Assembly (NCBI RefSeq): GCF_026130545.1
Contig: NZ_JAMOIM010000003.1
Span: 292,352 to 356,351, forward strand
Direction: 5' to 3'
Origin: Lichenifustis flavocetrariae
GTDB lineage: Bacteria; Pseudomonadota; Alphaproteobacteria; Rhizobiales; Beijerinckiaceae
Length of the DNA stretch: 64,000 nt
The notes under the pieces are model-generated. The model made no database searches. It was not told the origin of the DNA and saw nothing but the letters and a program-made list of their open reading frames with translations. Position 1 is the first letter of the stretch. Each line of letters begins with the position of its first letter. Below are positions 24,824-35,937 of the stretch, piece after piece. A program made the translations under genes and the position numbers.

Positions 24824-26044
24824 ATGACGCAGAGCTCGACCACGATCGATTGGGCAAGGGAAGACCGGGCAAGCGAGGGAGCGCCGCAGCGGCGCAGCCT
24901 CGTCGGCGCCTGCCTCGCCCATGTCCTGCACGACGGCTACACCGACCAGCTCTACGCGCTCCTGCCGATCTGGCAGTCGCAATTCGGTCTCTCGTACGCC
25001 GGCCTGGCCATTCTCCGCGCGTTCTATAGCGGGACCATGGGCGGGCTCCAGGTCCCCGCCGACAAGATCACCGCCAAGCTCAGCCCTCGGGTCGCCCTGG
25101 CGGCCGCCACCTTTATCGCGGCCGCCGGTTACCTGACGATGGCCCTCCCGCTCGGCCTTCCGGGCCTCTGCATCGGTCTGGTCATCGCCGGGATCGGATC
25201 GAGCGTGCAGCATCCGCGCGCCTCGATGTTGGTCACGAACAGCTACGGAACGGCCGCGCGGGGGCCGCTCGGCATCTACAATTTCGCCGGCGACTTGGGG
25301 AAAGCGACCTTCCCTGCTGCCGTCGCGTTGCTGTTACCATTCGTGGCGTGGCGACCGGTTGTGGGTATCAGTGGACTCGTTGGCGTGCTGGTCGGCTTCG
25401 CCCTTCTCGCGCTGGTTCCTCGAAAGCCGTTCGTGTTCAAGGTGGATGAGAAGGCGGACGCGGGGGGAAGTGACGGTCGTGGCTTCACCCTGCTCCTCAC
25501 CATCGGCGCCTTCGATACTGCGACCCGCATGGGCTACCTGCTGTTCCTGCCTTTCCTGGTCCACGCCAAGGGCGGGCACGAAGCGACGGTCGGCATTGCG
25601 CTGGCGCTGCTGTTCGCGGGCGGCGCCCTGGGCAAGGTATGCTGCGGCTGGCTTGGCGAGCGGCTTGGCGTCGTTTGGAGCGTGATCATCACGGAAGCCG
25701 CGACAGCACTGCTGATGATCGCAACGTTGACGGTGCCGATCGCAGCGATGCTCATCCTGCTGCCGCTGCTCGGCATCGTGCTCAACGGCACATCCTCGGT
25801 CCTCTACGGGACCGTCCCGGAACTGGCGCGCAAAGGCGAGGTCGGCCGCGCCTTCGCGCTGTTCTACACCGGCGTCATCGGCGCGGGCGGACTGGCTCCC
25901 ATCGCCTACGGCGCCATCGCCGACCAGACCAGCCGGACCACCGGCATCGTCGCGGCGGCCCTGACGGCGGCCGCGATCATCCCCATGGTCCTGGCGCTGG
26001 GACCGTTCCTCCGCACGACGAGACCGGACGTGGAATCTGAATAG
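24824..26044 (+). CDS. MFS transporter
   Basis: 406 aa with about 12 membrane segments. LVGACLAHVLHDGYTDQLYA near residue 30 and the long central loop (residues 205-225, charged) are like the fosmidomycin-resistance (Fsr) group of drug:H+ antiporters. The C-terminal half repeats the fold (VGIALALLFAGGALGKVCCG). Divergent LysR control fits an inducible efflux pump; the substrate is unknown. A GFA-family gene follows 14 bp downstream and may share the transcript. Confidence 0.87.
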   Translation: MTQSSTTIDWAREDRASEGAPQRRSLVGACLAHVLHDGYTDQLYALLPIWQSQFGLSYAGLAILRAFYSGTMGGLQVPADKITAKLSPRVALAAATFIAAAGYLTMALPLGLPGLCIGLVIAGIGSSVQHPRASMLVTNSYGTAARGPLGIYNFAGDLGKATFPAAVALLLPFVAWRPVVGISGLVGVLVGFALLALVPRKPFVFKVDEKADAGGSDGRGFTLLLTIGAFDTATRMGYLLFLPFLVHAKGGHEATVGIALALLFAGGALGKVCCGWLGERLGVVWSVIITEAATALLMIATLTVPIAAMLILLPLLGIVLNGTSSVLYGTVPELARKGEVGRAFALFYTGVIGAGGLAPIAYGAIADQTSRTTGIVAAALTAAAIIPMVLALGPFLRTTRPDVESE

Positions 26045-26058
26045 AGGGCGCGGGCAAT

Positions 26059-26484
26059 ATGGCGGGTGACACGATCGTTCGGGCTGGGCAGTGCCATTGC
26101 GGCGCGGTGCGCTTCGAGGCTACGCTCAGCGACGGCTTCAACTCGATCCGTCGCTGCACCTGTTCCTACTGCCGAATGCGGGGCGCCGTCGTCGCCATGG
26201 TGGCGATGGGTGGGATCAAGATCCTGCGGGGCGAGGAGGCACTGACGAGCTACCGCTTCCATACCGGAGTGGTGCAGCATTTCTTCTGCTCTCGTTGCGG
26301 GATCTACACGCATCACCAACGGCGATCGAACCAGAACCTGCACGCCGTGAACGTGGCCTGCCTGGACAGGATCAGCCCGTTCGACTTCCTCGAAGTGCCC
26401 GTGATGGACGGCGTCAACCACACCAATGACACCGGCAAGCCGACGCGGCGGGCAGGCACCCTCCGCTTCACCCCGGCCGACTGA
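26059..26484 (+). CDS. GFA (CENP-V fold) zinc protein
   Basis: 141 aa. Cysteine pattern GQCHCGAVRFEA, RCTCSYCRMRGA and FFCSRCGIYTHH supplies the zinc sites of the GFA family. The founding enzyme was reported to form S-hydroxymethylglutathione from formaldehyde and glutathione; most relatives are uncharacterised. It follows the MFS gene closely, suggesting a two-gene operon. Family assignment is firm, activity open. Confidence 0.88.
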   Translation: MAGDTIVRAGQCHCGAVRFEATLSDGFNSIRRCTCSYCRMRGAVVAMVAMGGIKILRGEEALTSYRFHTGVVQHFFCSRCGIYTHHQRRSNQNLHAVNVACLDRISPFDFLEVPVMDGVNHTNDTGKPTRRAGTLRFTPAD

Positions 26485-26706
26485 ACCATCGCGGTGAGCC
26501 CTGGCTGTTTCTCGATCACCCTCGTTTCGCAGCACCTTTTCCGGGATGGTGCCGCATTCCGGCGGTGGCTTCGGGGGCGCGGCCAACTGCTTCCGGGGCT
26601 TGACCTTCGCTTTCGTCGTGACTCCCCCGCTTGCGGCAGGACAAATCGGCGACCACCACTCTTAGGTAAAATCTTCTTCGTAGCCATCCACAGATGGATC
26701 GGGTGA

Positions 26707-28098
26707 CTACCTGCCTGTGGTCATCGCCGCTGCCCTCCCGGCGGCGGCGTAGAGGTTCAGGCGGGAATAGAGGCCGAACGGGGAGCCGTCGTCCAGGAAA
26801 CCGCCTCCGGGTCCCTCTGTCTCGGTCAGGATCCGGTCGGCCTGCTCAAGCGACAGCGACGGGAACGCAGCCGTCAGCAGGTAACCGGCTTCCGGAGCCA
26901 ACTGGCCAACATCCTCGCTCTTACCGGCCACCTCCGGATAGACGACGGGCAGGCCGTAGGTCTGCGTGGCGGCATAGAAGGCCTCGTTCATCGCGGGGGC
27001 GCCGAAGCGGCCGATATCCTGAACGGCGCAGGCCTGGACCGTGTCGCCGCAGCTCGCGGCCAGAGCCTTGGTCAGGTCGGCCCTGGCCGCGTTCAGCGCA
27101 GCTCGGAAGTCGGTGATGGCAGCAGGCACCTGCGGTTCGCTCATGCCGGTGGTGGCGGCCACGTCCTTCAGGGGCCGCGCCATGTAGGTCGGATCGTTCG
27201 CGAGGAGGTGCGCCAGGTCGTAGGTGGCCAGCGTTCGACCACCCAGGACGTCCATGGCGTAGTGCGCGCCCATGATGATGCGGTCGTTGCCGTATTCGGA
27301 TGCCCGCACGATCATCTGCTGATAACGCTCCGGCAACAGCACGGCGAGCAGGATCGAGCCCATGTAGCCGTAGGTCGTGTGGCCACTCGGGTAGGAGGGG
27401 CTATCGATCAAGTTCATGACCGGCCCACGGTTGTAGACGACATTGTCGGCCGGCACGTTGAAGTAATCCGGGCCGACGATGGGCAGGATGCTCGGTTCGG
27501 TCTGAAAGGGGCGGGAGTCGCCGTAGGCGTCGGCGCCCGGGCTGCCGGCCGGTCGTCCATAGGCTCGCCCGAACGCGTCGAGCGAGCCACCGTTGGCCTT
27601 GAGGATGGCCATGGCCTCGTCCGCCACGGCTTTCTTGCCGTCCGTGGTCGCGTTTGCGAAGAAATACTTCCCGGCGTTCGAGTCCGCCCCGGTGGTGGAG
27701 TTCGCGTAGGCGATGAGGTCAGCGACGGACTTGGCGATGCTGGTGAAGCGCTCGCGATCGAGATAATGCGCCCGCGCCTGGTAGGCGGCACCAAGCGTGG
27801 TGCCGAGCCCGTCCGCGAGTTCGGCAAGGTTGCCGTCCGTGATGAAGGCGTCGCGCAACGCCTGCTGCTGCTGCTCGGCGAAGGGTAGCAGCGTCGACTG
27901 GCGGATGGCACCCGTCTGGATACCGCCCGTGACGCTGTAGTTCGCGGCCAGGGCCGCCCGGCCCGCGTTGGTCTTGGACAGGACGGTCACCGGCGCGAGG
28001 CCCTTGAGGACGGGCAGGTTCGTGGCGGTTTGCGCCCTTGCCTCGATCGGGGCGAGCGCACACGCGACGACGATCCCCAGTACCCGTTTGCGCACCAT
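26707..28098 (-). CDS. Secreted PAP2-family acid phosphatase
   Basis: 463 aa from ATG 28098 (GGGGAGCG upstream). Residues 1-23 are a signal peptide ending EARA. The PAP2 motifs are SYPSGHTTYGY (about 245) and NDRIIMGAHYAMDVLGGR (about 275; Arg-x5-His-x3-Asp), with an upstream DSRPF element. Long PAP2 proteins of this type are periplasmic acid phosphatases or vanadate-haloperoxidase relatives that release phosphate from organic esters. An AT-neutral, gene-poor stretch lies upstream. Confidence 0.87.
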   Translation of the reverse strand: MVRKRVLGIVVACALAPIEARAQTATNLPVLKGLAPVTVLSKTNAGRAALAANYSVTGGIQTGAIRQSTLLPFAEQQQQALRDAFITDGNLAELADGLGTTLGAAYQARAHYLDRERFTSIAKSVADLIAYANSTTGADSNAGKYFFANATTDGKKAVADEAMAILKANGGSLDAFGRAYGRPAGSPGADAYGDSRPFQTEPSILPIVGPDYFNVPADNVVYNRGPVMNLIDSPSYPSGHTTYGYMGSILLAVLLPERYQQMIVRASEYGNDRIIMGAHYAMDVLGGRTLATYDLAHLLANDPTYMARPLKDVAATTGMSEPQVPAAITDFRAALNAARADLTKALAASCGDTVQACAVQDIGRFGAPAMNEAFYAATQTYGLPVVYPEVAGKSEDVGQLAPEAGYLLTAAFPSLSLEQADRILTETEGPGGGFLDDGSPFGLYSRLNLYAAAGRAAAMTTGR

Positions 28099-28833
28099 TT
28101 TCGCTCCCCGATTGCAGCCGGCCATGATTCACCGCCGGCATCCGGAACTTCCGATCTTTCAGGCCTTGCGTCCACGACCAATTGCGGGCGGCCGCCGAGC
28201 GCTGTGCAAGGGGGGAACGCGGTTGGTAGAGGCCGCATGCCCCGCATTTTCGCCGAATGAGTCAGGATGTGTTCGGCCGCGTCGTTTGCATGAGGTCGCC
28301 GCTCGCCGGCGGCAGCAGGTGGTTGGCGGAGGTGTGTTCGTGACCATCGATGATGATGATGATGGCTCCGTGACGGCCGTCCGTGCCGCCGGAAGGGCCA
28401 CCATCGAGGACGAAGTCATCGTCGTGGGTCAGTTTGAGCCCGACGCTGTCCGCAAGTTGGAATTGCCTCTGGTCAAGCTGTGGCCTACCCGCGATCGCCC
28501 GCAATGCCAGGCCGGATTCTCATAAGTCCGACTCGGCTGGATCGCGAAGGATGCCGCCCGATCGTCAGAGGTGATGAGGGCCAGGAACTCGGTGGCGCCG
28601 TGCTTCAGGACCACCCCGTCGAGCGGCATGCGCAGTTGGCAAGGGCAACGAGGACTTCGGAACGATGGCAACCGATCGCTTCTCGCCCGCGACCCTGTTC
28701 TCGCCTCGCTTTCAGCAACACTGGTGTGTCCGCGATCTGTTACTTGGGCTTCGGATCGCCGCGAACAAGTGAACGTGACCTGCCAGGCAGATCCTTGACC
28801 TGGGACGACAAGACCGGAAGGGGTACGGGTTCC
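28099..28833. other. Gene-poor stretch between PAP2 and mgtC genes
   Basis: Several open frames exist on both strands but none has a recognisable family or convincing ribosome site. A GAT triplet run (GATGATGATGATG, about 28344-28356) gives Asp-, His- or Ile-runs depending on frame. It probably contains the mgtC promoter and degenerate sequence. Confidence 0.35.
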
Positions 28834-29511
28834 ATGCTGTCTGATTGGGAAATGATCTTGCGGCTGCTCGTCGCCTCCGCCTTCGGGAGCGCCATCGGCT
28901 TCGAGCGCGAGCGCCTGCTATGGGCGGCCGGCCTGCGGACCCACATGCTGGTCTGCGTGGGCTCCTGCCTGATCATCATCGTGTCGGCCTACGGGTTCAA
29001 CGACGTGATCGGCAAGAACATCGTGCTGGACCCGTCCCGCATCGCCGCCCAGGTCGTCTCAGGCGTGGGCTTCCTCGGGGCGGGAACCATCCTGTTCAGG
29101 GGCGAGGCGGTGAAGGGGCTTACCACCGCCGCGAGCCTGTGGGCCGTGGCCGCCATCGGCTTGGCGGTCGGCAGCGGGCTGTTCGTGGCCGCGCTTGCCG
29201 GGACCGTGATCGTGCTGATCGTCCTGGCGGGCATCAAGCCGCTTGAGGAACGCTATCGCCGCCGCAACCAGACGAGGTCGTTGTCCCTGCTGACGCGGCG
29301 CGGCGTGTTCTCGCTCGACGTGCTGAAGCAGGTCGCCGGTCCCTTCTCGCACCGCGTCCAGCAGTTCGTCATGCAGCAGAGTGGGACCGAAGACATCGAC
29401 GAGGTCGAGATCACCTTCGCTCGCGTGCCCGAGGCCGGGCTCCAGGATATCATCCGGAAGCTGAAGGCTCTGCCAAGCGTCACAAGCGCGGACACGCCGG
29501 AGCTGTCCTGA
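28834..29511 (+). CDS. MgtC/SapB-family membrane protein
   Basis: 225 aa from ATG 28834 (GGAAGGGG upstream). Residues 1-140 hold four to five membrane segments with the family signatures FGSAIGFERERLLWAAGLRT and GVGFLGAGTILFRG followed by LTTAASLWAVAAIGLAVGSG. A soluble C-terminal domain (about 150-225) resembles an ACT-like fold. MgtC proteins adapt cells to low Mg2+ or inhibit F-type ATPase; others in soil bacteria are uncharacterised. No Mg2+ riboswitch could be recognised upstream. Confidence 0.88.
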   Translation: MLSDWEMILRLLVASAFGSAIGFERERLLWAAGLRTHMLVCVGSCLIIIVSAYGFNDVIGKNIVLDPSRIAAQVVSGVGFLGAGTILFRGEAVKGLTTAASLWAVAAIGLAVGSGLFVAALAGTVIVLIVLAGIKPLEERYRRRNQTRSLSLLTRRGVFSLDVLKQVAGPFSHRVQQFVMQQSGTEDIDEVEITFARVPEAGLQDIIRKLKALPSVTSADTPELS

Positions 29512-29793
29512 ACGGCGGTTCCAATCCTTCTTCGGAGGATCAGGCCGCGACGGGACAGCATACCTCCTACGCCGACAGCTATCTCCGGCTAGAGAGCGCT
29601 ATCTCAGGGGAACCAAGCTTGCGCCGTCCAGCAGGGTGGCCTCGGCGAGGGCCGCACACCGGTTGAAAAAGGATGCCGATTCGCGTTCGAAATGACTCAC
29701 GGGCGTGGCCATCGCGGATGTGCGGGATGAACGGTCGCGGCAGGACGTTCGCTTTATGTAGGAGACGGGACCACACCGAGGAATGATCACGAT

Positions 29794-30708
29794 TTACGCG
29801 TCGCGAGAGGCCGCGGGCGTCGGTGTCTCGGCGAAGAGGCGGCTGGCGAGAATATCCTCCGCGGCGATCCGGGTGACGTCGTCCCGCGTCAGATCGCGGT
29901 CGAGGTTGCCGACGAGGCGGTTCGCCTGGCGCAGGCGGACGCGATCGAGCGCATTGCGGATCGAGCGGGCGTTGGAGAACAAGGGTCTCGAGCGGCGCAA
30001 TTGAATATAGTGGATGAAGGCGGCGCGGGCGGCGGCGTCGAAGGCGTAGTTCTGCTCTTGCAGCATCAGTTCGGCGATCGTGAGCAATTCGGCATCGTCG
30101 TAATCGGGGAAGTCGACGTGGTGGGCGATGCGGGAGCGGAAGCCCGGATTGCTTTGGAAGAACTTTTCCATCCGGTCCTCGTAGCCCGCGAGGATCACCA
30201 CGAGGTCGTCGCGCTGCGTCTCCATGATCTGGAGTAAAATTTCGATCGATTCCTGGCCGTAATCGCGCTCGTTCTCGGGCCTGTAGAGGTAATAGGCCTC
30301 GTCGATGAAGAGCACGCCGCCCATCGCCTTCTTCAGGATTTCCTTGGTCTTGGGTGCGGTGTGACCGATGTACTGGCCGACGAGATCATCGCGCGTGACC
30401 GAGACGAGGTGGCCGCGGCGCACGAAGCCGAGCTTGTGCAGGATGCCGGCCATGCGCAACGCCACCGTGGTCTTGCCGGTGCCGGGGCTGCCCGTGAAGG
30501 ACATGTGTAGGGTCGGCGGCTCGGTCGCGAGCTCGAGTTTCTTGCGCACCCGCTCGATCAGCAGCAGCGAGGCGATTTCGCGGATGCGGGTCTTCACTGG
30601 CTTGAGGCCGACGAGGTCGCGGTCGAGTTCCTTGAACACCTCCGCGATGCCGACGGCGTCAAATTCCTCGCGCAGGTTGATGGAGGTTGGGCCAGGGGTG
30701 TCGAGCAT
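29794..30708 (-). CDS. cbbX: Rubisco activase CbbX
   Basis: 304 aa from ATG 30708 (GGAAGG upstream). AAA+ protein: Walker [10 protein letters not shown] (about 78-86), Walker [14 protein letters not shown], sensor region [19 protein letters not shown], and arginine-finger area. CbbX is the red-type Rubisco activase: activated by RuBP, it pulls the C-terminus of CbbL to release inhibitory sugar phosphates. It is the last gene of cbbFPLSX, separated from cbbS by a strong hairpin that may lower its expression. Intact. Confidence 0.96.
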   Translation of the reverse strand: MLDTPGPTSINLREEFDAVGIAEVFKELDRDLVGLKPVKTRIREIASLLLIERVRKKLELATEPPTLHMSFTGSPGTGKTTVALRMAGILHKLGFVRRGHLVSVTRDDLVGQYIGHTAPKTKEILKKAMGGVLFIDEAYYLYRPENERDYGQESIEILLQIMETQRDDLVVILAGYEDRMEKFFQSNPGFRSRIAHHVDFPDYDDAELLTIAELMLQEQNYAFDAAARAAFIHYIQLRRSRPLFSNARSIRNALDRVRLRQANRLVGNLDRDLTRDDVTRIAAEDILASRLFAETPTPAASRDA

Positions 30709-30729
30709 GGTGAACCTTCCAAGCGGACG

Positions 30730-30761
30730 ATCCCTTCTCCCGCCCTCGCGGGAGAAGGGAT
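30730..30761. repeat. 14-bp-stem hairpin between cbbS and cbbX
   Basis: ATCCCTTCTCCCGC (30730-30743) pairs perfectly with GCGGGAGAAGGGAT (30748-30761) around CCTC. No T-run follows on either strand. Such CTTCTCCCGC palindromes are frequent dispersed repeats in Hyphomicrobiales. Here it sits in the 56-bp cbbS-cbbX gap and could attenuate or stabilise the transcript. Confidence 0.75.
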
Positions 30762-30764
30762 GGA

Positions 30765-31184
30765 TCATTGGTAGCGCTGCTCTTCGGGGAGATCGGCCGC
30801 ATAGGCATGGGTGGAATAGGTCACCCGCCGGCCGACGCCTTCCTGGCGGTTCAGCCGGAAGCCGGGCTCCTCCTTCGGGCGATTGACCAGGAAGGAGATC
30901 CGCACCGATTCCCAGCCGTGGCTGGAATCGAAGCCCGACAGCCGAATGTAGCGATTGCCGTAGACGCGCCGGCATTCGGCCAATTCCATCATGATCCCGG
31001 CCGCGTCGCGGATGTCGAACATCGGCAGACCCCACATGTCCCAATAGGTATTCCGGGGATGCGGATCATCCGTGAACTCCAGGTTCACGGCCCAGCCCTT
31101 GTCGAGGCAATATTGCACCTGCGCTGTGATCTGCTCGTCGGTCAGGTCGGGCAGGAAGGAAAAGCACCCTTGGGTAATGCGCAT
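30765..31184 (-). CDS. cbbS: Ribulose-bisphosphate carboxylase small subunit
   Basis: 139 aa. [39 protein letters not shown] and the C-terminal extension of red-type small subunits ([20 protein letters not shown]), which forms the beta-hairpins in the central pore. It assembles as L8S8 with CbbL, whose gene ends 10 bp upstream. Full length. Confidence 0.96.
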   Translation of the reverse strand: MRITQGCFSFLPDLTDEQITAQVQYCLDKGWAVNLEFTDDPHPRNTYWDMWGLPMFDIRDAAGIMMELAECRRVYGNRYIRLSGFDSSHGWESVRISFLVNRPKEEPGFRLNRQEGVGRRVTYSTHAYAADLPEEQRYQ

Positions 31185-31194
31185 GATCGTGCCC

Positions 31195-32733
<1,539 letters not shown>

Positions 32734-33615
32734 TCAGCCGGCGGCCGTGCGTCTCGCCCGATCGACAAGCTGCAGGATCAGGGGGGTGAGGATGAGCTGC
32801 ATCGCGAGGTCGAGTTTCGAGCCTTGGATGACGATCGAATTCGCACGCGACATGAAACTCATCGGAATCATCGACAGCAGGTAGGGGAAGTCGATGCCGC
32901 GCGGGGACCGGAAACGGATCACCACGATCGATTCGTCGGGTGTGGGAATCCAGCGCGCGATGAAGGGGTTGGAGGTGTCGACCGTCGGTACGCGCTGGAA
33001 GTTGATGTCCGTACCCGTGAACTGGGGGCAGATGTAATTCACGTAATCGGGCATTCGGCGCAGGATCGTCTCGGTGACGGCTTCAGCCGAATAGCCCCGG
33101 TCTTTGCGGTCCCGGTGCAGCTTCTGGATCCATTCGAGGTTGATCACCGGCACGACCCCGATCTTCAGGTCGGCGTGGCGTGCGATATCGACCGTGTCGG
33201 TGACGACCGCACCATGGAGGCCCTCGTAGAAGAGGACATCGGTTCTCTCCTCGAGTGGGCGCCAGGGCGTAAAGGTGCCGGGTGGTCCGCCGTAGAGACG
33301 CGCTTCTTCGTCGTCGTGAATATAGTGGCGCGAGATGCCGGAGCCCGTCGCCGCATAGTCCCGGAACAAGGCTTCGAGCATTTCGAACAGATTGGTCTCG
33401 GGGCTGAAATGGCTGAAGTGCTTGTTGCCTTTCGCAGCCTCCTCGGCCATCCGCTCGCGCATCTCGGCGCGGTCGTAGCGATGAAAGGAATCGCCTTCCA
33501 CATAGGCGGCCGCGACGTTCTCACGCCGAAAGATCTGCTCGAAGGTGCGCTTGACCGACGTCGTGCCCGCGCCGGAGGACCCGGTGATTGAGATGATAGG
33601 GTGTCGCGTGGACAT
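32734..33615 (-). CDS. cbbP: Phosphoribulokinase
   Basis: 293 aa. P-loop GSSGAGTTS (residues 12-20), the acidic EGDSFHRYDR region with catalytic Asp, and VLFYEGLHGAVVTDTVD are those of class I bacterial phosphoribulokinase. It phosphorylates ribulose-5-phosphate to RuBP for the adjacent Rubisco. It starts 9 bp after the fructose bisphosphatase gene ends, so the two are co-transcribed. Confidence 0.96.
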   Translation of the reverse strand: MSTRHPIISITGSSGAGTTSVKRTFEQIFRRENVAAAYVEGDSFHRYDRAEMRERMAEEAAKGNKHFSHFSPETNLFEMLEALFRDYAATGSGISRHYIHDDEEARLYGGPPGTFTPWRPLEERTDVLFYEGLHGAVVTDTVDIARHADLKIGVVPVINLEWIQKLHRDRKDRGYSAEAVTETILRRMPDYVNYICPQFTGTDINFQRVPTVDTSNPFIARWIPTPDESIVVIRFRSPRGIDFPYLLSMIPMSFMSRANSIVIQGSKLDLAMQLILTPLILQLVDRARRTAAG

Positions 33616-33624
33616 GGTGACCCC

Positions 33625-34686
33625 TCAAATTCTGAAAAGGCCGCGGCTCGCGAAGAGCGGCGCGGTCGTTTGGGGCCAGATGCCGCTCCTGTTGTGAAGC
33701 GCCGTCAGATGCTCGACCCTCGGCTTCGAGCCGAAGATGAGCGGCACGTGCTGATGCAAGGCCGTGGGGTTCATGTCGAGGATGCGCCGCCGGCCGTTGG
33801 TGGCCGCGCCCCCAGCCCGCTCCACCAGAAAGGCGAGCGGAAAACCCTCGTAGACGAGCCGGAGCCGGCCTTCCGCATAACCCTCTCGGGCGTCGGCCGG
33901 GTAGAGGTAGAGGCCGCCCCGGATCAGGATGCGATAGGCTTCCGCCACCACGGCACCGTGCCAGCGCATGTTGAAGTCGCGCCCATAGGGGCCGCTTGGG
34001 CCGGCCGTGCATTCGTCGATGAAGCTACGGACGGGCTCTTCCCAATGCCGATAGTTCGACGCGTTGATGGCATATTCGTCGGGCGGGACGGCCGGCATGG
34101 TAAGGCCCGCGACCGTCAGCCGGAACGTGCGCCTGCTGCGGTCGAGCGTGAAGATGTCGACGCCACCGCAGGTGGTCAGGACAAGACTCGTCTGCGGGCC
34201 GTAGAGCACGAAGCCTGCTGCCAACTGGCTGGTTCCCGCCGGCCAGGAGAAGACCTCGGCGTCGCGCGTTACGGACCGGGGCGCCGGTGCGGGCAGGATC
34301 GAGAAGATCGTCCCGACCGGCATGTTGACATCGATGTTGCCGGACCCGTCGATCGGGTCGATCGCGACGCAAAGGCCGCCGGCGGCGTCGAGGATTTCGA
34401 CCTTCTCGGCTTCCTCCGATGCCAAAGCGGCGATCGGACAGTCCCTGAGCGCTTCTCTGAAGAGCCCGTCGGCCTCGACATCGAGCGCTTTCTGCAGATC
34501 GCCGCTGGAGCTCATCCCGCAGGTGTGGCCGAGCGGACCCGTGAGGGCGCCGCGCCCGATGAGATCGGCCAAGGTGATCGCCGTCGCCGCGATGGTCTCG
34601 ATCGTGATCGCCGTGGCGTGCTGTAGCGTGTCACCTGCTGACGCTAGCCCAGTCAGGTGATCATGCAGCGACAGCCCAGACCTCAT
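33625..34686 (-). CDS. cbbF: Class I fructose-1,6-bisphosphatase
   Basis: 353 aa from ATG 34686. The metal site appears as ALASEEAEKVEIL and CVAIDPIDGSGNIDVNMPVG; the substrate loop as GLYLYPADAREGYAEGRLRL. It is the first gene of the cbb operon and dephosphorylates FBP (and possibly sedoheptulose-1,7-bisphosphate) in the Calvin cycle. The 129-bp gap to the divergent cbbR carries a long inverted repeat. Confidence 0.94.
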   Translation of the reverse strand: MRSGLSLHDHLTGLASAGDTLQHATAITIETIAATAITLADLIGRGALTGPLGHTCGMSSSGDLQKALDVEADGLFREALRDCPIAALASEEAEKVEILDAAGGLCVAIDPIDGSGNIDVNMPVGTIFSILPAPAPRSVTRDAEVFSWPAGTSQLAAGFVLYGPQTSLVLTTCGGVDIFTLDRSRRTFRLTVAGLTMPAVPPDEYAINASNYRHWEEPVRSFIDECTAGPSGPYGRDFNMRWHGAVVAEAYRILIRGGLYLYPADAREGYAEGRLRLVYEGFPLAFLVERAGGAATNGRRRILDMNPTALHQHVPLIFGSKPRVEHLTALHNRSGIWPQTTAPLFASRGLFRI

Positions 34687-34767
34687 GGCGTTCTCCTCGG
34701 TGGCGGGAGATCCGACGCCTTCTAGCGTGTCGCCTCGTCCTTATGGAGAGGAGCTTGACCGAAGGCT

Positions 34768-34821
34768 GGCCATAAACGAAATTTTAAAACCTTTGATGAG
34801 CGCAAAGTTTTTCTTATGGCC
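34768..34821. promoter_or_regulatory. Candidate CbbR operator/promoter of the cbb operon
   Basis: GGCCATAA (34768-34775) and its complement TTATGGCC (34814-34821) flank an AT-rich core (AATTTTAAAAC) in the divergent cbbF-cbbR gap. The distal arm overlaps the cbbR start codon (ATG 34816), which would suit negative autoregulation. Placement fits LysR-type control; the exact CbbR contact bases are not proven. Confidence 0.5.
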
Positions 34822-35763
34822 GTCAGTCTCGCGAACATCACGCTGCGCCAACTCCGCGCGCTCGCCGCCCTGGCCGAGTCCGGCAGCGTGACAGGCGCGG
34901 CGCGCAAGCTGCACCTGACGCAACCGGCCATCACGCTGCAACTGCGCGCCATGCAGGATCTTGCCACTTTGCCGTTGATCCAACGGGTGGGCAGCGGCGT
35001 GCAATTGACCGAAGCCGGGTTGGAATTGCTCCATCTCTCCCAGCGGATCGAGGCCGCGATCGCCGATTCCCAGCAGGCACTGGCCCTGATTTCGGGACAA
35101 AGCCGCGGGCGCGTCCGGATCGGCGCCGTCAGCACGGCGAAGTATTTCATGCCCTTCGCCATCGCGGCCTTCACGCGCGCCAACCCCGGCATCGAAGTCA
35201 TGCTGTCGATCGGAAACCGGGAGACGATCATCGGCGCCCTCAGGGGCTACAGTCTCGATTTCGCCATTATGGGCCGCCCTCCGCCGGACGTGGCGGTGCA
35301 ACGCCACCTAATCGGCGACCACCCCCATGTGATCATTGCGCCGGCCGGGCATTGGCTAGCGCATGACGAAGGTCTCGCGGTGAACGATCTCACGCACGAG
35401 GTTTTCCTGACGCGGGAACTCGGATCCGGCACCCGAAGTCTCATGGAGCGCCTCTTCGCAACGGCCAATCTGACGCCCACGATCGGCATGGAATTCGACA
35501 GCAACGAGAGCATCAAGCAAGGCATCATGGCGGGGCTTGGCATCGCCTTCATCTCGGCCCACACGGTCGCGACCGAACTGGAAGACGGGCGCCTGATCAC
35601 GCTCGACATCGCGGGCCTGCCGCTCGTTCAGCAATGGTTCGCCATTCGCCGATCCGACAAGATCCTGCTGCCGCCCGCGCAAAAGGCCTTCGACTTCATG
35701 GCTCAGGAGGCGGCCCGGTTCCTGCCGAAGCCGCCGATGGGTAGGCCGCTCTCAAAGGCCTGA
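34816..35763 (+). CDS. cbbR: LysR-type regulator CbbR
   Basis: 315 aa from ATG 34816. The helix-turn-helix is in ITLRQLRALAALAESGSVTG and LHLTQPAITLQLRAMQ; the effector domain (about 90-300) contains GRVRIGAVSTAKYFMP and IMGRPPPDVAV, typical of CbbR. It is divergent from cbbF and expected to activate cbbFPLSX according to RuBP, PEP or NADPH levels. The ribosome site is weak (AAAG), in line with low expression of the regulator. Confidence 0.94.
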   Translation: MAVSLANITLRQLRALAALAESGSVTGAARKLHLTQPAITLQLRAMQDLATLPLIQRVGSGVQLTEAGLELLHLSQRIEAAIADSQQALALISGQSRGRVRIGAVSTAKYFMPFAIAAFTRANPGIEVMLSIGNRETIIGALRGYSLDFAIMGRPPPDVAVQRHLIGDHPHVIIAPAGHWLAHDEGLAVNDLTHEVFLTRELGSGTRSLMERLFATANLTPTIGMEFDSNESIKQGIMAGLGIAFISAHTVATELEDGRLITLDIAGLPLVQQWFAIRRSDKILLPPAQKAFDFMAQEAARFLPKPPMGRPLSKA

Positions 35764-35937
35764 CATGATGCCGGTGACACCCTGATCACCATCGCGGCCG
35801 ACCCGAGGCATCTTGGAGCCCGCATCGGCCTCACCGCCGTGCCGCACACTTGGGGCGGAGCCTGCCAGAGGCCCCACTCAGCGAAGTTGAGATGGAGTGG
35901 CAGTTGGAGGGTCGGCGCTTACCCATCACCCGCACAA

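Noticed and set aside
26313-26687. Minus-strand frame starting MATKKILPKSGGRR
   Set aside because: Lysine-rich start is suggestive, but most of it is antisense to the GFA gene and the rest lacks support.
30730-30761. Hairpin as a rho-independent terminator of cbbS
   Set aside because: No T-tract follows on the transcribed strand and cbbX lies in the same direction just after it.
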